Source of the DNA: Treponema sp.
Lineage (GTDB): Bacteria; Spirochaetota; Spirochaetia; Treponematales; Treponemataceae
Assembly: GCA_024691105.1 (NCBI GenBank)
Contig: JAILNY010000121.1
Location: 1 to 64,000 of the forward strand
DNA length: 64,000 nucleotides
Reading direction: 5' to 3'
Each line of letters starts with the position of its first letter. Position 1 is the first letter of the stretch. This document shows positions 33,078-42,500 of the stretch, in pieces. A program made the translations under genes and the position numbers. Under the pieces are notes generated by a model. It was not told where the DNA came from, did no database searches, and worked only from the letters and a program-made list of their open reading frames with translations.

Positions 33078-36000
33078 TCGTTGGTTCCCTTGTTTTCTTC
33101 TTCCGAAGTATTTTGTCCGGCGTCTTCAGAAGCGGCGTCGGTGGTTTGCGCAGTTTCAGTATCGGCAGAAGAATCGTTGCTGGTTTGCGCAGTTTTAGTA
33201 CCGGCAGAAGAATCGTTGCTGGCTGTAGTGTTTTCTTCTGTGTTTTCCGGTGTCTTATTGCGCGGAGCCGGACGCTGTGGAAGAACAACTCCCTGTTCAG
33301 GTTCGACATCTTCTTCTACAAAATCATCGTTTTCGTGAATTACTTCTGAACGAATCTTTTCGATATCATCATCAAGACGCAGCGCAATAATTTTACTGAT
33401 TCCCGATTCTTCCATTGTAACACCAAGCATCGTGCCGGCACCCATTACAGTCTTCTTGTTATGAGTAATTACAATGTACTGGCTGATGTTTGCAAACGAA
33501 CGGAGCGCTGTAACAAAGCTTGATACGTTTTTATCATCAAGCGCTGCGTCGATCTCGTCCAAAAGACAGAATGGACTTGGACGAACCTGATATGTTGCAA
33601 ACAAAAGGGCAATGGCTGTCATTGTCTTTTCTCCACCAGAAAGGAGGGCGATGTTTTCAAGCTTCTTTCCTGGTGGCTGTGCAAGAATATCAATACCGGT
33701 TGTAAGAATATTATTTGGATCTTCCAGTCGGAGTTCGGCATGACCTCCGTTAAAGAGACGGCGGAACATATTGTGGAAGTTCTTTTTAATTTTGTTGTAT
33801 GTATCAAGGAACATGTCACTTGATTTTGCCTTGATTTCTTCTGAAACGCGGACAAGATCTTCAAGTGTTTTCTGAGTATCCTTAAAGTTTGCTTCCTGAC
33901 GTTCGTAGCGGTCTTTAACTTCTGTAAACTCTTCCGGAGCCATAAGGTTAATGTTGTGACCAAGACCTTCAAGACCTTCTTTTGCCTTTGACAAATCTTC
34001 TTTTAATTTTGCAACTGGAGTTGTAATTGTGTACATGTGCTCTTCGTAATCCATAAGATCGCGCGAGTACTGGTCAAGGAAGTTCTGTTTAACGTTGCGA
34101 ATTTCTGTATCAAGAGAACCCATAGAAACAGAAAGCTGCTCGTACTGATGCTGGAATTTAGTCTGTAATTCCTGCTTTTTCTGGAGGTCATTCTGTTTAC
34201 CGGAAACTTTGCTGTTGCAGTCGTCAATCTGTTTGTAAAGATTTGTCTGTTTGTCAGCAGTCTCTGCACCACGGCGTTCAATTTCGGCAAGTTCTTCCTG
34301 AATTGTATCAATCTGCTCCTGAACGTCTTCTAAGCGGTGATTTTCTGAATATATTTCTTCTTCGTTTGTTTTAAGGTTGAGCTCTTCTGTTCTTACGCTG
34401 CGCTGAAGCATTGTAATTTTTTCTTCGGCAGAACGCATCTGTTCACCCATTGCGACTTCGTTCTGCTGGAGTTTAGAAAGAGTATCTTTGTACTCATCGA
34501 TTTTCATCGAGAGGGTAACGTTAGCAGCATTAAGGTCTTTGATAACCTGATTGTAATCTGCAACAAGTTTAAGGTTGTCGGCGATTTTTGCATCGATTGC
34601 GCGCTTTTGGGTGATAATTCCTTCCGGCGCTAAGAACTCGCTGATAAAGGCAGGAGATGCGTTTATGTAATCTGTGAGAGCCTGTTCAAGAGTTGCAATC
34701 ATGTTGCGCGCTTCTTCAAAAGCGCCAGCGGCTTCTGAGATAAGCTTCTGGCCTTCGTCTGTCGAGCGGCAGCCGGTCTTAGAAGCATCGCTAAAGATAT
34801 TTTTACGTCCTTCTGTAAAGACTCTGAGTTTTCCGACAATTTCTTCAAGGCGCGATTTTGCGCTGTTCATTGCGTTTTCAGAATAACCTGCATCCTTTAA
34901 TTTTGCGTCAAGCATTGTTACGATGTCTTCGGTAATTGCAGTTAATTCCTTTTGCAAAAGTGCGCGGTCAGCGTCAAGCTGTTCAATCTGCTGTTGCTTT
35001 TCTTTTGCACGGTTATCATTTTCTGTAATCTGACTTCCGGCAGTTGTAATATTCTGCTGGAACGATTCTATGTTCTTTTTGATGTCGGCAAGATATTTTG
35101 TTTTTTCGTGAAGATTACTCTGAGCATCGCCGACTTCTTCTGTAAGGTCATCAATGCGGCCCTGAATTGCAGTTTTCTTTGCTTCGAGTTGAGCGATTTT
35201 ATCTTTAATTTCTGCAAGACGGGTGTGCTGCTGTTTCTGCAGGTCAAGCTTACCGCTTTTAAGAGCCATGATTTCGGCCATTTCCTGCTGGCATGCGTAA
35301 ACCTGTTCCTGAAGTTTTTTTACAAAGTCTGTATTTTCTGTAAGAGAGTTTTGAATTTCTTCAATTTCTTTTCTTACGCTGTCGCGTTTTTCTTCTACTT
35401 CTTTAATTGAAGTTTCGTTGCGCGATTTTGTCTCGATAAAGCCTTTAAGTTTTAAAAGCTGAATATCAAGCTGAATGTTAAAGATTTCTTCTTTTATTTT
35501 ACGGTATTTAATTGTCTTTTCAGACTGAACTTTTAACGAATCGTAATTGCGTTTAATTTCGGCAAGTGAAATTTCAATCTGCTGAAGGTTCTGTCTTGTT
35601 TTTTCAAGTTCTCGTTCTGCCTCGGCACATTCAGCCTTAGAACGGCTGATTCCGGCTGCTTCTTCAAAAAGATAGCGGCGGTCTTCCGGCTTGCTCGAAA
35701 GAATCTGGTCGATTTTTCCCTGTTCCATTACAGAGTAAGCGGCTTTTCCAACACCGGTATCCATAAAGAGTTTACGGATTTCGGAAGGTCCTACCTGACG
35801 GCCGTTAATAAAATACTGAGCTTCACCAGAGCGGTAAAGACGACGTTTAATTTCAATTTCTGAGTCTTCAAGAGGAAGAAGACTGTTTTCGTTCATGATA
35901 GTAAGGGCTACTTCGGCAACGTTTAAAGCCGGACGGTTTGCAGTTCCGGCAAAGATAACGTCTTCCATTTTGTCTGCACGAAGGTTTTTGCTCTTGTTTT

Positions 36001-36148
36001 CAGCTAAAACCCACTTCATTGCGTCAACAACGTTACTTTTTCCACATCCGTTAGGGCCCAAAAGCGCTGTAATACCGCTTGAAAAATCTATATGAGTCTT
36101 ATCAGCAAAAGATTTAAATCCAAAAATGTCAAGACTTTTTAAAAACAC
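33074..36148 (-). CDS. smc: SMC chromosome-segregation ATPase without recognisable hinge
   Basis: 1024 residues; bacterial SMC is usually about 1150-1200. The N-terminal head starts VFLKSLDIFGFKSFADKT, with Walker A GPNGCGKSN around residue 33 and the Q-loop/loop DAMKWVLAEN. Two long coiled-coil regions follow, and the C-terminal head has the signature LLSGGEKTM and Walker B CLLDEIDAALDD. The middle (about 420-500) is short, Glu/Ala-rich and helical, with none of the usual hinge glycines or hinge length. The start is GTG 36148, preceded by AAGGTGGA; an upstream ATG has no ribosome binding site. The Thr/Ser/Glu/Asp-rich C-terminal tail (about 970-1024) contains a 13-residue duplication. ScpA and ScpB are encoded at 18-19.6 kb. 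Confidence 0.9.
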   Translation of the reverse strand: MFLKSLDIFGFKSFADKTHIDFSSGITALLGPNGCGKSNVVDAMKWVLAENKSKNLRADKMEDVIFAGTANRPALNVAEVALTIMNENSLLPLEDSEIEIKRRLYRSGEAQYFINGRQVGPSEIRKLFMDTGVGKAAYSVMEQGKIDQILSSKPEDRRYLFEEAAGISRSKAECAEAERELEKTRQNLQQIEISLAEIKRNYDSLKVQSEKTIKYRKIKEEIFNIQLDIQLLKLKGFIETKSRNETSIKEVEEKRDSVRKEIEEIQNSLTENTDFVKKLQEQVYACQQEMAEIMALKSGKLDLQKQQHTRLAEIKDKIAQLEAKKTAIQGRIDDLTEEVGDAQSNLHEKTKYLADIKKNIESFQQNITTAGSQITENDNRAKEKQQQIEQLDADRALLQKELTAITEDIVTMLDAKLKDAGYSENAMNSAKSRLEEIVGKLRVFTEGRKNIFSDASKTGCRSTDEGQKLISEAAGAFEEARNMIATLEQALTDYINASPAFISEFLAPEGIITQKRAIDAKIADNLKLVADYNQVIKDLNAANVTLSMKIDEYKDTLSKLQQNEVAMGEQMRSAEEKITMLQRSVRTEELNLKTNEEEIYSENHRLEDVQEQIDTIQEELAEIERRGAETADKQTNLYKQIDDCNSKVSGKQNDLQKKQELQTKFQHQYEQLSVSMGSLDTEIRNVKQNFLDQYSRDLMDYEEHMYTITTPVAKLKEDLSKAKEGLEGLGHNINLMAPEEFTEVKDRYERQEANFKDTQKTLEDLVRVSEEIKAKSSDMFLDTYNKIKKNFHNMFRRLFNGGHAELRLEDPNNILTTGIDILAQPPGKKLENIALLSGGEKTMTAIALLFATYQVRPSPFCLLDEIDAALDDKNVSSFVTALRSFANISQYIVITHNKKTVMGAGTMLGVTMEESGISKIIALRLDDDIEKIRSEVIHENDDFVEEDVEPEQGVVLPQRPAPRNKTPENTEENTTASNDSSAGTKTAQTSNDSSADTETAQTTDAASEDAGQNTSEEENKGTNE
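33142..33219 (-). repeat. 39-bp tandem duplication in the smc tail
   Basis: Two 39-base units (33142-33180 and 33181-33219) differ at only two positions and keep the frame, adding a 13-residue repeat (Ser-Asn-Asp-Ser-Ser-Ala type) to the acidic tail of SMC. Confidence 0.85.
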
Positions 36149-36234
36149 AAAAATCCACCTTATAAAATTTATACAATTATAGCACAAATCAAGGCTCAAT
36201 TCAAGATTTCGCGCGGGGCTGAAAGTGTGCGGAA

Positions 36235-37386
36235 TTATTCTTCGCTTACATCGCCCGGGTTAACGAGTTTTCCTTTAAAAAGCATTTTTGGATAGACGCA
36301 AAGGCCAAATTTCTTTTCTAAGGCGGCGTATTTTCGCATTTCGTATTCATCGCCGATTACGACATTTATGCCAGTTTTGCCGGCGCGTGCGGTACGGCCC
36401 GAGCGGTGGACAAAAAAGTCTTCGTTAGAAGGCAGGTCCATCTGGATAATGTGGGTCACACCCTGAATGTCTAAGCCGCGGCTTGCAAGGTCGCTTGTGA
36501 TTAAAATGCGGCATTTTCCGCTTCTAAATTTGTCAATGGCCGATTTGCGCTCTTTTTTGTCGGTTTTTGCATGGAGTGCAAGGCAGTCAATTTTTTTGTA
36601 CTGGAGTTTTGATGCAATATTTTCTACCTGGTCTGCGCGGCTTATAAAGACAAGTGCTTTTTCTGGGTTTTCGGCAAGTAAAAAGCTTTTAAGGGTTTGA
36701 ATTTTATCGCGTGACTCGGCATAGATTGCCCAGTGGGTTATGCGCTTAGACAAAATGTCTTCTTTTGGGAGTATGACTTCGGCGGCATTTGAGAAAAGGC
36801 TTTTAAGCGTTTTCTTTGTTCCTTCGTTGATGGTTGCAGAACAGGCGACAAACTGAGAATCACAGGGAATGTTACTTATAATTTTTTTTGTTTCATCGGC
36901 AATCTCAACGCTTAAAAGCCGGTCGGCTTCGTCAAGGACAAGGGCTTTTACCTGCTGGGATTTGATTTTTTTTAAGTGAATTAATTCCAGGATGCGCGAC
37001 GGGTTTCCGATTAAAAGCTGTGGCTTTTCCTTTAAGGATTCTATCTGGCGCTTTAAGGGCGTTCCACCGATAAAAAGGCTTGCTTTAAGCTCTGTGATTT
37101 TTGAAGCATTTGATTTTATTTGGGATGCAAGTTCGTAAGTTGGAGCTAAGATTATGATTTTGTCTTCGGCGCTTGATTTATTCAGCATGTTCTGAACAAG
37201 AGGTAAAAGGTATGCAAAAGTTTTTCCGGTTCCTGTTTCGGATTCAAAAAGGATGTTTTTTGACTGTAAAATCTCAGGAATTACTTTCTGCTGAATTAAT
37301 GAAGGCTCTGAGATTTCGAGCGCTGAAAGTTTTTCTGTAAGAGTTTCCGATAGTCCAAGGGACAAAAATGCGTTGTTTTCGTTCAT
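36235..37386 (-). CDS. DEAD-box RNA helicase
   Basis: 383 residues, the compact two-domain helicase core with little extra sequence. Motifs in order: Q-motif region EPSLIQQKVIPE (about 27-38), motif I SETGTGKT (about 53-60), APTYELASQI (Ia), VLDEADRLL (II), SATINEG (III), ALVFISRADQVENIA (IV), TSDLASRGLDIQGV (V) and HRSGRTARAGKTG (VI). It unwinds or remodels RNA using ATP, in ribosome assembly or decay by family. No C-terminal RNA-binding extension is seen beyond about 20 residues. The ATG is 6 bases after a TATAGT minus-10 and has no Shine-Dalgarno. It is divergent from the glycosyltransferase, with 47 bases between start codons. Confidence 0.93.
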   Translation of the reverse strand: MNENNAFLSLGLSETLTEKLSALEISEPSLIQQKVIPEILQSKNILFESETGTGKTFAYLLPLVQNMLNKSSAEDKIIILAPTYELASQIKSNASKITELKASLFIGGTPLKRQIESLKEKPQLLIGNPSRILELIHLKKIKSQQVKALVLDEADRLLSVEIADETKKIISNIPCDSQFVACSATINEGTKKTLKSLFSNAAEVILPKEDILSKRITHWAIYAESRDKIQTLKSFLLAENPEKALVFISRADQVENIASKLQYKKIDCLALHAKTDKKERKSAIDKFRSGKCRILITSDLASRGLDIQGVTHIIQMDLPSNEDFFVHRSGRTARAGKTGINVVIGDEYEMRKYAALEKKFGLCVYPKMLFKGKLVNPGDVSEE

Positions 37387-37392
37387 TCCGTA

Positions 37393-37425
37393 ACTATAGC
37401 AAATATCCGTTCGTTGTGCTATAAT
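37393..37425. promoter_or_regulatory. Face-to-face divergent promoters
   Basis: The plus strand has TATAAT (37420-37425) and the minus strand TATAGT (37398-37393). Each candidate minus-35 (TAGCAA on plus, TAGCAC on minus), 17 bases from its own minus-10, overlaps the other minus-10. TATAGCA (37395-37401) and TGCTATA (37417-37423) are a perfect inverted repeat. Confidence 0.5.
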
Positions 37426-37433
37426 AAATTCCT

Positions 37434-38543
37434 ATGAAAATCGGGATAGATACGCTCGGGCTTGATCACGGGCAGTCTGGTCTTGGCTCTTATCTTTTTT
37501 ATCTGATGAAGAACCTTTCGCCAAATGATCAGATTCAATACAGCCTTTTTGGTCAGGAAGATGACCGTTATACATATAAAGCAAATTTTGATACAGAATA
37601 TAATGCAGTTGATGTTTCGGATTCTATAAAAGCGCAGAGATGGTGGCATCGTTTTGACTGTGCGCGTTTTGTTCGTCAGCAAAAGTATGATGTTGTTTTT
37701 TATTGTGCTGCAAGCAGAATGTTTCCTAAAAAGACTGGCGTAAAGGGAATTGCTGTCATTAACGATATTGTTTCAAAGCTGGTAGAAGACGAGGGCGACA
37801 GATATTTATCCTGCAAGGGACTTAAGTATTTAAGAAATGCCTGCCGTATAATTGTTCCGACTCAGTTTGTAAAAAATGATCTTGTTCAGTACGGTTTTTC
37901 GGGTGACAAAATCTGTGTCATTCCAAACGGAATTGACCATAATCTTTTTTATCCCCAGAATCTTTCGGACTCAGAATATGTCGATATTAAGCCTTTTGCA
38001 ATCAAGCGCCCTTATATAATTTACCCGACTCGAATTTCGGGCGCGGACAAAAATCACATCCAGCTGATAAGGGCCTTTAATCAGTTTAAGAAAAAGACAA
38101 ATCTTGCGCATCGCCTTGTTCTTGCAGGCGATCACGATTCTTACGCTGAACAGGTTCAAAAAGAGATTTTAGCTTCGCCTTATGCAAGTGATATTTTTTT
38201 AACGGGATTCTTTCCGCATAAAGAGCTTGGGCCTCTTTATTCCAATGCGGACGCGTGCATCTTTCCATCGGCAAGAGAAGGGGTAGGACTTCCGGTTCTT
38301 GAGATGATGGCGTGCGGTGTTCCTGTTGCATGTTCTTGTAAGGGTGCTTTGCCAGAGGTTTCTGGTAATAATGCGGTTTTCTTTGACCCTGATAATATTG
38401 ACCAGATTGCAGATTCTCTTGAAAAAATCTTAAGCGATACAAATCTCAGACAGAATCTTATTCAGAATGGACAAAAATGGGCAGCATCGTTCACATGGAA
38501 GAATACTGCCCTTAAAATAGAAAATCTTATTGCTGAATTGTAG
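37434..38543 (+). CDS. Glycosyltransferase family 4-like
   Basis: 369 residues, a GT-B fold. The N-terminal domain has GQSGLGSYLFYLMKN (acceptor side). The C-terminal domain has the family landmarks: CVIPNGIDHNLF (around 160), YPTRISGADKNHIQLIRAFN, LTGFFPHKELGPLYSNADACIFPS and the donor-binding REGVGLPVLEMMACGVPVAC. It would transfer a sugar from a nucleotide donor to a lipid or glycan; specificity is not readable. No glycan cluster surrounds it. The ATG is 8 bases after a perfect TATAAT with no Shine-Dalgarno. It converges with clpX, the two stops being only 3 bases apart. Confidence 0.9.
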   Translation: MKIGIDTLGLDHGQSGLGSYLFYLMKNLSPNDQIQYSLFGQEDDRYTYKANFDTEYNAVDVSDSIKAQRWWHRFDCARFVRQQKYDVVFYCAASRMFPKKTGVKGIAVINDIVSKLVEDEGDRYLSCKGLKYLRNACRIIVPTQFVKNDLVQYGFSGDKICVIPNGIDHNLFYPQNLSDSEYVDIKPFAIKRPYIIYPTRISGADKNHIQLIRAFNQFKKKTNLAHRLVLAGDHDSYAEQVQKEILASPYASDIFLTGFFPHKELGPLYSNADACIFPSAREGVGLPVLEMMACGVPVACSCKGALPEVSGNNAVFFDPDNIDQIADSLEKILSDTNLRQNLIQNGQKWAASFTWKNTALKIENLIAEL

Positions 38544-38546
38544 GTC

Positions 38547-39809
38547 TTATGCAGTCTTTTCTACAAGAAGAGACTGTGTATCGATGGCACAATCCTGCTT
38601 TACGATGTCTTTTGTAATTTCGAGCTTCTTTTTACCCTTGATGCTTGGAACTTCAAACATGATGTCGAGAAGCATTTTTTCGACAATCGCACGAAGTCCA
38701 CGCGCACCAGTTTTCTGCTTGATTGCAATATCTGCAATTTCTGCAATTGCTTCATCTGTAAACGAAAGATCAACGTCATCCATCTTAAACGATGCCTCAA
38801 ACTGCTTTGTAATTGCGTTCTTCGGCTGAGTCAAGATAGAAATAAGGTCGTCTCTTGTAAGCTCTTTTAATGCAACAGAAATCGGCATACGACCGATAAG
38901 TTCCGGGATGAGACCGAATTTAACAAGGTCGTCTGAAGTAACCTGATTTAAAAGGTCTACGCGTTCCTGGTCTGTCATCTTTACGTTTTTAGAACCAAAG
39001 CCCATTGACTGACCGTTTGTTCTCTGCTCGATGATTTTATCAAGTCCGACAAATGCACCGCCTAAGATAAAGAGGATGTTTGTCGTATCAATTTCAAGCA
39101 TTTCCTGGTTAGGATGTTTTCTTCCGCCCTGAGGAGGAACGCTTGCTTTTGTTCCTTCGATGATCTTTAAGAGAGCCTGCTGAACGCCTTCTCCCGAAAC
39201 ATCTCGTGTAATGGAAGTATTTTCGCTCTTGCGTGCAATCTTATCGATTTCGTCAATAAAGATGATTCCTTTTTCTGCAGCCTGAATGTTTCCGTTTGCG
39301 GCATTGATCAACTTGAGAAGAACGTTTTCTACGTCTTCACCAACGTAGCCGGCTTCTGTAAGGGTAGTAGCGTCTGCGATTGCAAATGGAACCTTAAGCT
39401 TTTGAGCGAGTGTCTTTGCAAGAAGGGTTTTTCCGCTTCCTGTTGGTCCGATTAAAAGGATGTTTGATTTTTCGATTTTGACATCGCTTTTGTCAAAGTT
39501 TTTGAGAGAAGACATTCTCTTGTAGTGGTTGTAAACTGCTACAGAGAGTGCTTTTTTTGCGTAGTCCTGACCGATTACGTACTGATCAAGGTATGCTTTA
39601 AATTCTCTTGGAGAAGGTACTTCTGTCAAATTGATCGAAAGCTCTTCTCCCGGTTCTGAGTCAAAAATGCCTTTACAGATTTCTACACATTCATTGCAGA
39701 TATATACCGGTGCAATACGTGAACCGATAAGTCGTCTAAAGTCATCTTTTTTATTACCTGCAGGAAGTCCGCAAAATGCGCAATATTCCTGACTGCCGAA
39801 TTTTTTCAC
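38547..39809 (-). CDS. clpX: ATP-dependent Clp protease ATPase subunit ClpX
   Basis: 420 residues. An N-terminal zinc-binding domain with CAFC (about residues 10-13) and CNEC (about 38-41), then the AAA+ module: Walker [16 protein letters not shown], pore loop GYVGED, Walker [11 protein letters not shown], and the C-terminal small domain [12 protein letters not shown]. It unfolds tagged proteins and feeds them to ClpP. It follows clpP by 3 bases on the same strand, so clpP-clpX is one operon, separate from tig because a terminator stands between tig and clpP. Confidence 0.98.
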   Translation of the reverse strand: MKKFGSQEYCAFCGLPAGNKKDDFRRLIGSRIAPVYICNECVEICKGIFDSEPGEELSINLTEVPSPREFKAYLDQYVIGQDYAKKALSVAVYNHYKRMSSLKNFDKSDVKIEKSNILLIGPTGSGKTLLAKTLAQKLKVPFAIADATTLTEAGYVGEDVENVLLKLINAANGNIQAAEKGIIFIDEIDKIARKSENTSITRDVSGEGVQQALLKIIEGTKASVPPQGGRKHPNQEMLEIDTTNILFILGGAFVGLDKIIEQRTNGQSMGFGSKNVKMTDQERVDLLNQVTSDDLVKFGLIPELIGRMPISVALKELTRDDLISILTQPKNAITKQFEASFKMDDVDLSFTDEAIAEIADIAIKQKTGARGLRAIVEKMLLDIMFEVPSIKGKKKLEITKDIVKQDCAIDTQSLLVEKTA

Positions 39810-39812
39810 TTT

Positions 39813-40412
39813 CTATTTTCTCCCTTCCATTATCTGGTCGACGATGCCGTATTCAAGGGCATCTTTTGCTGACATAAAAAAGTCACGTTCGATATCAGAG
39901 GCAACGGTTTTTTCCGTTTTCCCTGTATCGCGTGCAAGATATTCAATTGAAAGTTTTTTAAGGCGAAGAATTTCTTTTGCCTGAATTGCAACGTCTGTTT
40001 CCTGTCCTTCTGTTCCGCCTGAAGGCTGATGAATCATTACTCTTGAAGATGGAAGAATATAGCGTTTGCCTTTAGTTCCTCCTGCAAGAAGAATTGCTCC
40101 CATGCTTGCAGCCTGTCCGATACAGATTGTCTGAACCGGGCACTTGATGTAGTGCATTGTATCATAAATAGCAAGCCCGGCTGTTACAGAGCCTCCCGGT
40201 GAATTTATGTATACGCTGATGTCTTTGTCAGGATTTTCTGATTCAAGGAATAAAAGCTGTGCTATAACGCTGTCTGCGCTCTCATCATTTATCGGGCCGT
40301 CAATAAAGACGATACGGTCTTCGAGAAGTCGTGAATATATGTCATACTGTCTTTCACCATTTCCGCTTTTTTTAATTACATAGAGCGGGTAATAACTCAT
40401 CTGTTCGTTCAT
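39813..40412 (-). CDS. clpP: ATP-dependent Clp protease proteolytic subunit
   Basis: 199 residues. The catalytic triad is in place: Ser in [10 protein letters not shown] (about 98-107), His in [14 protein letters not shown], and the later Asp in [26 protein letters not shown] is the substrate-binding strand and oxyanion loop. It assembles as two heptameric rings and pairs with ClpX. AAGGAAAG precedes the ATG. A possible minus-35 (TTGACA, minus strand, 40473-40468) and an A+T-rich minus-10 region lie between the tig terminator and clpP. Confidence 0.98.
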   Translation of the reverse strand: MNEQMSYYPLYVIKKSGNGERQYDIYSRLLEDRIVFIDGPINDESADSVIAQLLFLESENPDKDISVYINSPGGSVTAGLAIYDTMHYIKCPVQTICIGQAASMGAILLAGGTKGKRYILPSSRVMIHQPSGGTEGQETDVAIQAKEILRLKKLSIEYLARDTGKTEKTVASDIERDFFMSAKDALEYGIVDQIMEGRK

Positions 40413-40492
40413 AATCTTTCCTTATTCTCTTTTCGGATACTTATATTAAATAAATATATCAAAAAAATGTCAAATCGTCTTTAATTTTTGTC

Positions 40493-40527
40493 AAAAAAAA
40501 AGCTGTCAGTTAAAGACAGCTTTTTTT
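40493..40527. terminator. Terminator downstream of tig (two-sided)
   Basis: AGCTGTC (40501-40507) pairs with GACAGCT (40515-40521), with T7 on the right and A8 on the left, so it can act for the minus-strand tig transcript. Confidence 0.9.
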
Positions 40528-40545
40528 GCACGTTATTATGAGAAC

Positions 40546-41907
40546 TTAGCGCTGCTTAAAGAGGTCTGCAAAAGACATCTTGTCGCCTTTAGAAACTTTA
40601 ACTTCTTTGTAGAGTTCTTCGTAAAGTTTCTGTTCTTTAGCATCGTCAATAAGATATTCTTTGGAACGTGGATCTGCATAGTGCTTTTTAACGTCTTCTA
40701 CTGACATTCCGCCTTCTTCTGCGATCTTTGCATACTGTGCTTCGATTTCTTCTGGAGTAACAGAAATGTTGCGCTCTTTAAGAAGGCTTTCTACGATGAT
40801 GCGGCTCTTGAGCATTTTTTCGCTGTCTGCTGCCCACTGTGATGTCATTGCTTCCTTAGACTGGCCTGAAGCGAGAATCATTTTTTCAAGCTGTTCAGGG
40901 CTTGTCTGGAACTGCTGGGCCATCATTCTCCAGCGTCCGTCGAGTTCTGCCTGAAGCATACTTGCAGGAATGTCAAAGTTGTTCTTTTCTACAAGCTGAG
41001 AAAGAAGGTCGTTGTTCTTCATTTCTTTGATGCGGCGTTCGCGTGCTGTTTCCATCTGGCGCTTGAGATCTGTTTTAAGATCGTCGAGTGTCTTGTATTT
41101 TTCGTTAACATCCTGAGCAAGTTCGTCATCCAGAGCAGGAAGATTGCGTAATTTGATTGCTGTTACAGTTACGCTGATTTTCTTTGTTTTTCCTGCAAGT
41201 TCTGCATCAGGATCATCTTTTTTGTATGTTTTTGTAATTTCTTTTGTTTCGTTCTTTTTAAGACCGATGATTTCGTCGTCGATTTTGTAGATATTTTCGC
41301 CAGTTCCAACTGTAAATACAAAGCCTTCGCGTTTAGAACCGTCAACTACATTACCGTTGTCGTCAAGTTCGCAGTAGTTGATTGTAACGATATCGTCTTT
41401 TGCAACTGCTTCACCGTCTTTTTTGTCAGTTACTGTTGCGTTGCGTTCCTGAATGCCTTTGAGTTCTTCTGCAAGTTCAGCATCGCCGATTGTAACCTGT
41501 GGTTCTTTTACTGTGATTCCAGAAAAGTTTTTAACTTCTACTTTTGGAAGAATATCGTAAGTTACTGTATATGTAAGGTCTTTTGTAAAGTCAAGTTCTG
41601 GAACACTTTCGAGTTTTGGCTGAGCATATGGAAGAGGACGATAGTCTTTTTCGTTTTCATCAGAGAAAATTTCGTTTAATGAGCCGTCAATTACTTCGCT
41701 TAAAGTGTCGGCTTTGAGTGCGTCGCCGTATTTGCGTTCAAGTACACTTGCTGGAACGTGTCCTTTTCTAAATCCAGGAATCTGTGCGTTTTTTGTGTAG
41801 TTTGCAGTTACCTTTTTATAAGTTGCTTCAATGTCGCTTTTGTCTACTGTTACTGTAAGTTTTACTGCTGATTTTTCGAGTTTTTCGTAATTCTTTGATA
41901 ATTTCAC
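40546..41907 (-). CDS. tig: Trigger factor (ribosome-associated chaperone, PPIase)
   Basis: 453 residues. The ribosome-binding N-terminal domain ends with the signature GFRKGHVPASVLERKYG (about 44-60). The FKBP-like PPIase domain is in the middle (about 165-250; AVAKDDIVTINYCELDDNG, FTVGTGENIYKIDDEIIGLKK), and the helical C-terminal arms follow. It binds nascent chains at the ribosome exit. The start is GTG 41907, preceded by AAGAGG. tig, clpP and clpX lie in the common order tig-clpP-clpX, but with a terminator between tig and clpP. Confidence 0.97.
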   Translation of the reverse strand: MKLSKNYEKLEKSAVKLTVTVDKSDIEATYKKVTANYTKNAQIPGFRKGHVPASVLERKYGDALKADTLSEVIDGSLNEIFSDENEKDYRPLPYAQPKLESVPELDFTKDLTYTVTYDILPKVEVKNFSGITVKEPQVTIGDAELAEELKGIQERNATVTDKKDGEAVAKDDIVTINYCELDDNGNVVDGSKREGFVFTVGTGENIYKIDDEIIGLKKNETKEITKTYKKDDPDAELAGKTKKISVTVTAIKLRNLPALDDELAQDVNEKYKTLDDLKTDLKRQMETARERRIKEMKNNDLLSQLVEKNNFDIPASMLQAELDGRWRMMAQQFQTSPEQLEKMILASGQSKEAMTSQWAADSEKMLKSRIIVESLLKERNISVTPEEIEAQYAKIAEEGGMSVEDVKKHYADPRSKEYLIDDAKEQKLYEELYKEVKVSKGDKMSFADLFKQR

Positions 41908-41929
41908 GATATTAATCCTCTTGTAAAAA

Positions 41930-41972
41930 AAATGAATAAAAAAAAGCGATTCAGATTGCTCTAAAATCGCTT
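41930..41972 (-). terminator. Terminator of the tRNA-Leu-Gly-Gly cluster
   Basis: On the minus strand AAGCGATT pairs with AATCGCTT (arms 41965-41972 and 41944-41951) followed by a T-run. Confidence 0.85.
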
Positions 41973-41980
41973 TAATTTAG

Positions 41981-42052
41981 AGCGGGAAACGGGAGTTGGA
42001 CCCGCGACATCCACCTTGGCAAGGTGGCGCTCTACCACTGAGCTATTCCCGC
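41981..42052 (-). tRNA. tRNA-Gly (anticodon GCC), copy 2
   Basis: 72 bases on the minus strand. Acceptor GCGGGAA with TTCCCGC, discriminator T; anticodon region CCACCTTGCCAAGGTGG with GCC; T-arm CGGGTCCAACTCCCG. CCA not encoded. It is identical to the copy at 42105. Confidence 0.97.
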
Positions 42053-42104
42053 AAAATATTGAGTTTTGCGCTCTGAATGTAATGCAGAAAAATTAATCTG
42101 CTAG

Positions 42105-42176
42105 AGCGGGAAACGGGAGTTGGACCCGCGACATCCACCTTGGCAAGGTGGCGCTCTACCACTGAGCTATTCCCGC
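42105..42176 (-). tRNA. tRNA-Gly (anticodon GCC), copy 1
   Basis: Same 72-base sequence as the copy at 41981, 52 bases away. Tandem duplication of a tRNA gene. Confidence 0.97.
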
Positions 42177-42210
42177 AGATGTAATCTTTGCAAACCCGAT
42201 ATTCGAGTTT

Positions 42211-42290
42211 TGCGAGAGGAGGGACTTGAACCCTCAAGCCGAAGCACTAGATCCTAAGTCTAGCGTGTATGCCAGTTTCACCACTCTCGC
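42211..42290 (-). tRNA. tRNA-Leu (anticodon TAG)
   Basis: 80 bases on the minus strand. Acceptor GCGAGAG with CTCTCGC, discriminator A; anticodon stem CTAGA/TCTAG around a loop with TAG; a long variable arm (TGCTTCGGCTTGA) as in class II tRNAs. Confidence 0.95.
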
Positions 42291-42311
42291 TTAATGAAAC
42301 TACGTGAAGAA

Positions 42312-42340
42312 AATATATCAAAATCGCTTAAGTCTGTCTA
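42312..42340 (-). promoter_or_regulatory. Promoter of the tRNA-Leu-Gly-Gly cluster
   Basis: On the minus strand TAGACA (42340-42335), 17 bases, TATATT (42317-42312), about 22 bases upstream of tRNA-Leu. Confidence 0.6.
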
Positions 42341-42399
42341 GTGGTTTGGAATATTTTTTTTGCGCACGGGGTGAAATTTGCAAACCGTGTGATTTAAAT

Positions 42400-42428
42400 T
42401 TGAATTTCCGCCTGTAGCATGTTAAAAT
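42400..42428 (+). promoter_or_regulatory. Promoter of GH5 gene
   Basis: TTGAAT (42400-42405), 17 bases, TAAAAT (42423-42428); predicted 5' leader about 65 bases. Confidence 0.6.
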
Positions 42429-42500
42429 TGTAAGCAATAAAAATATTTGCTGCATTAGTGCCCGATTTAGGGTGCGCTGCTTTTTAGGAAGGAAATAAAT

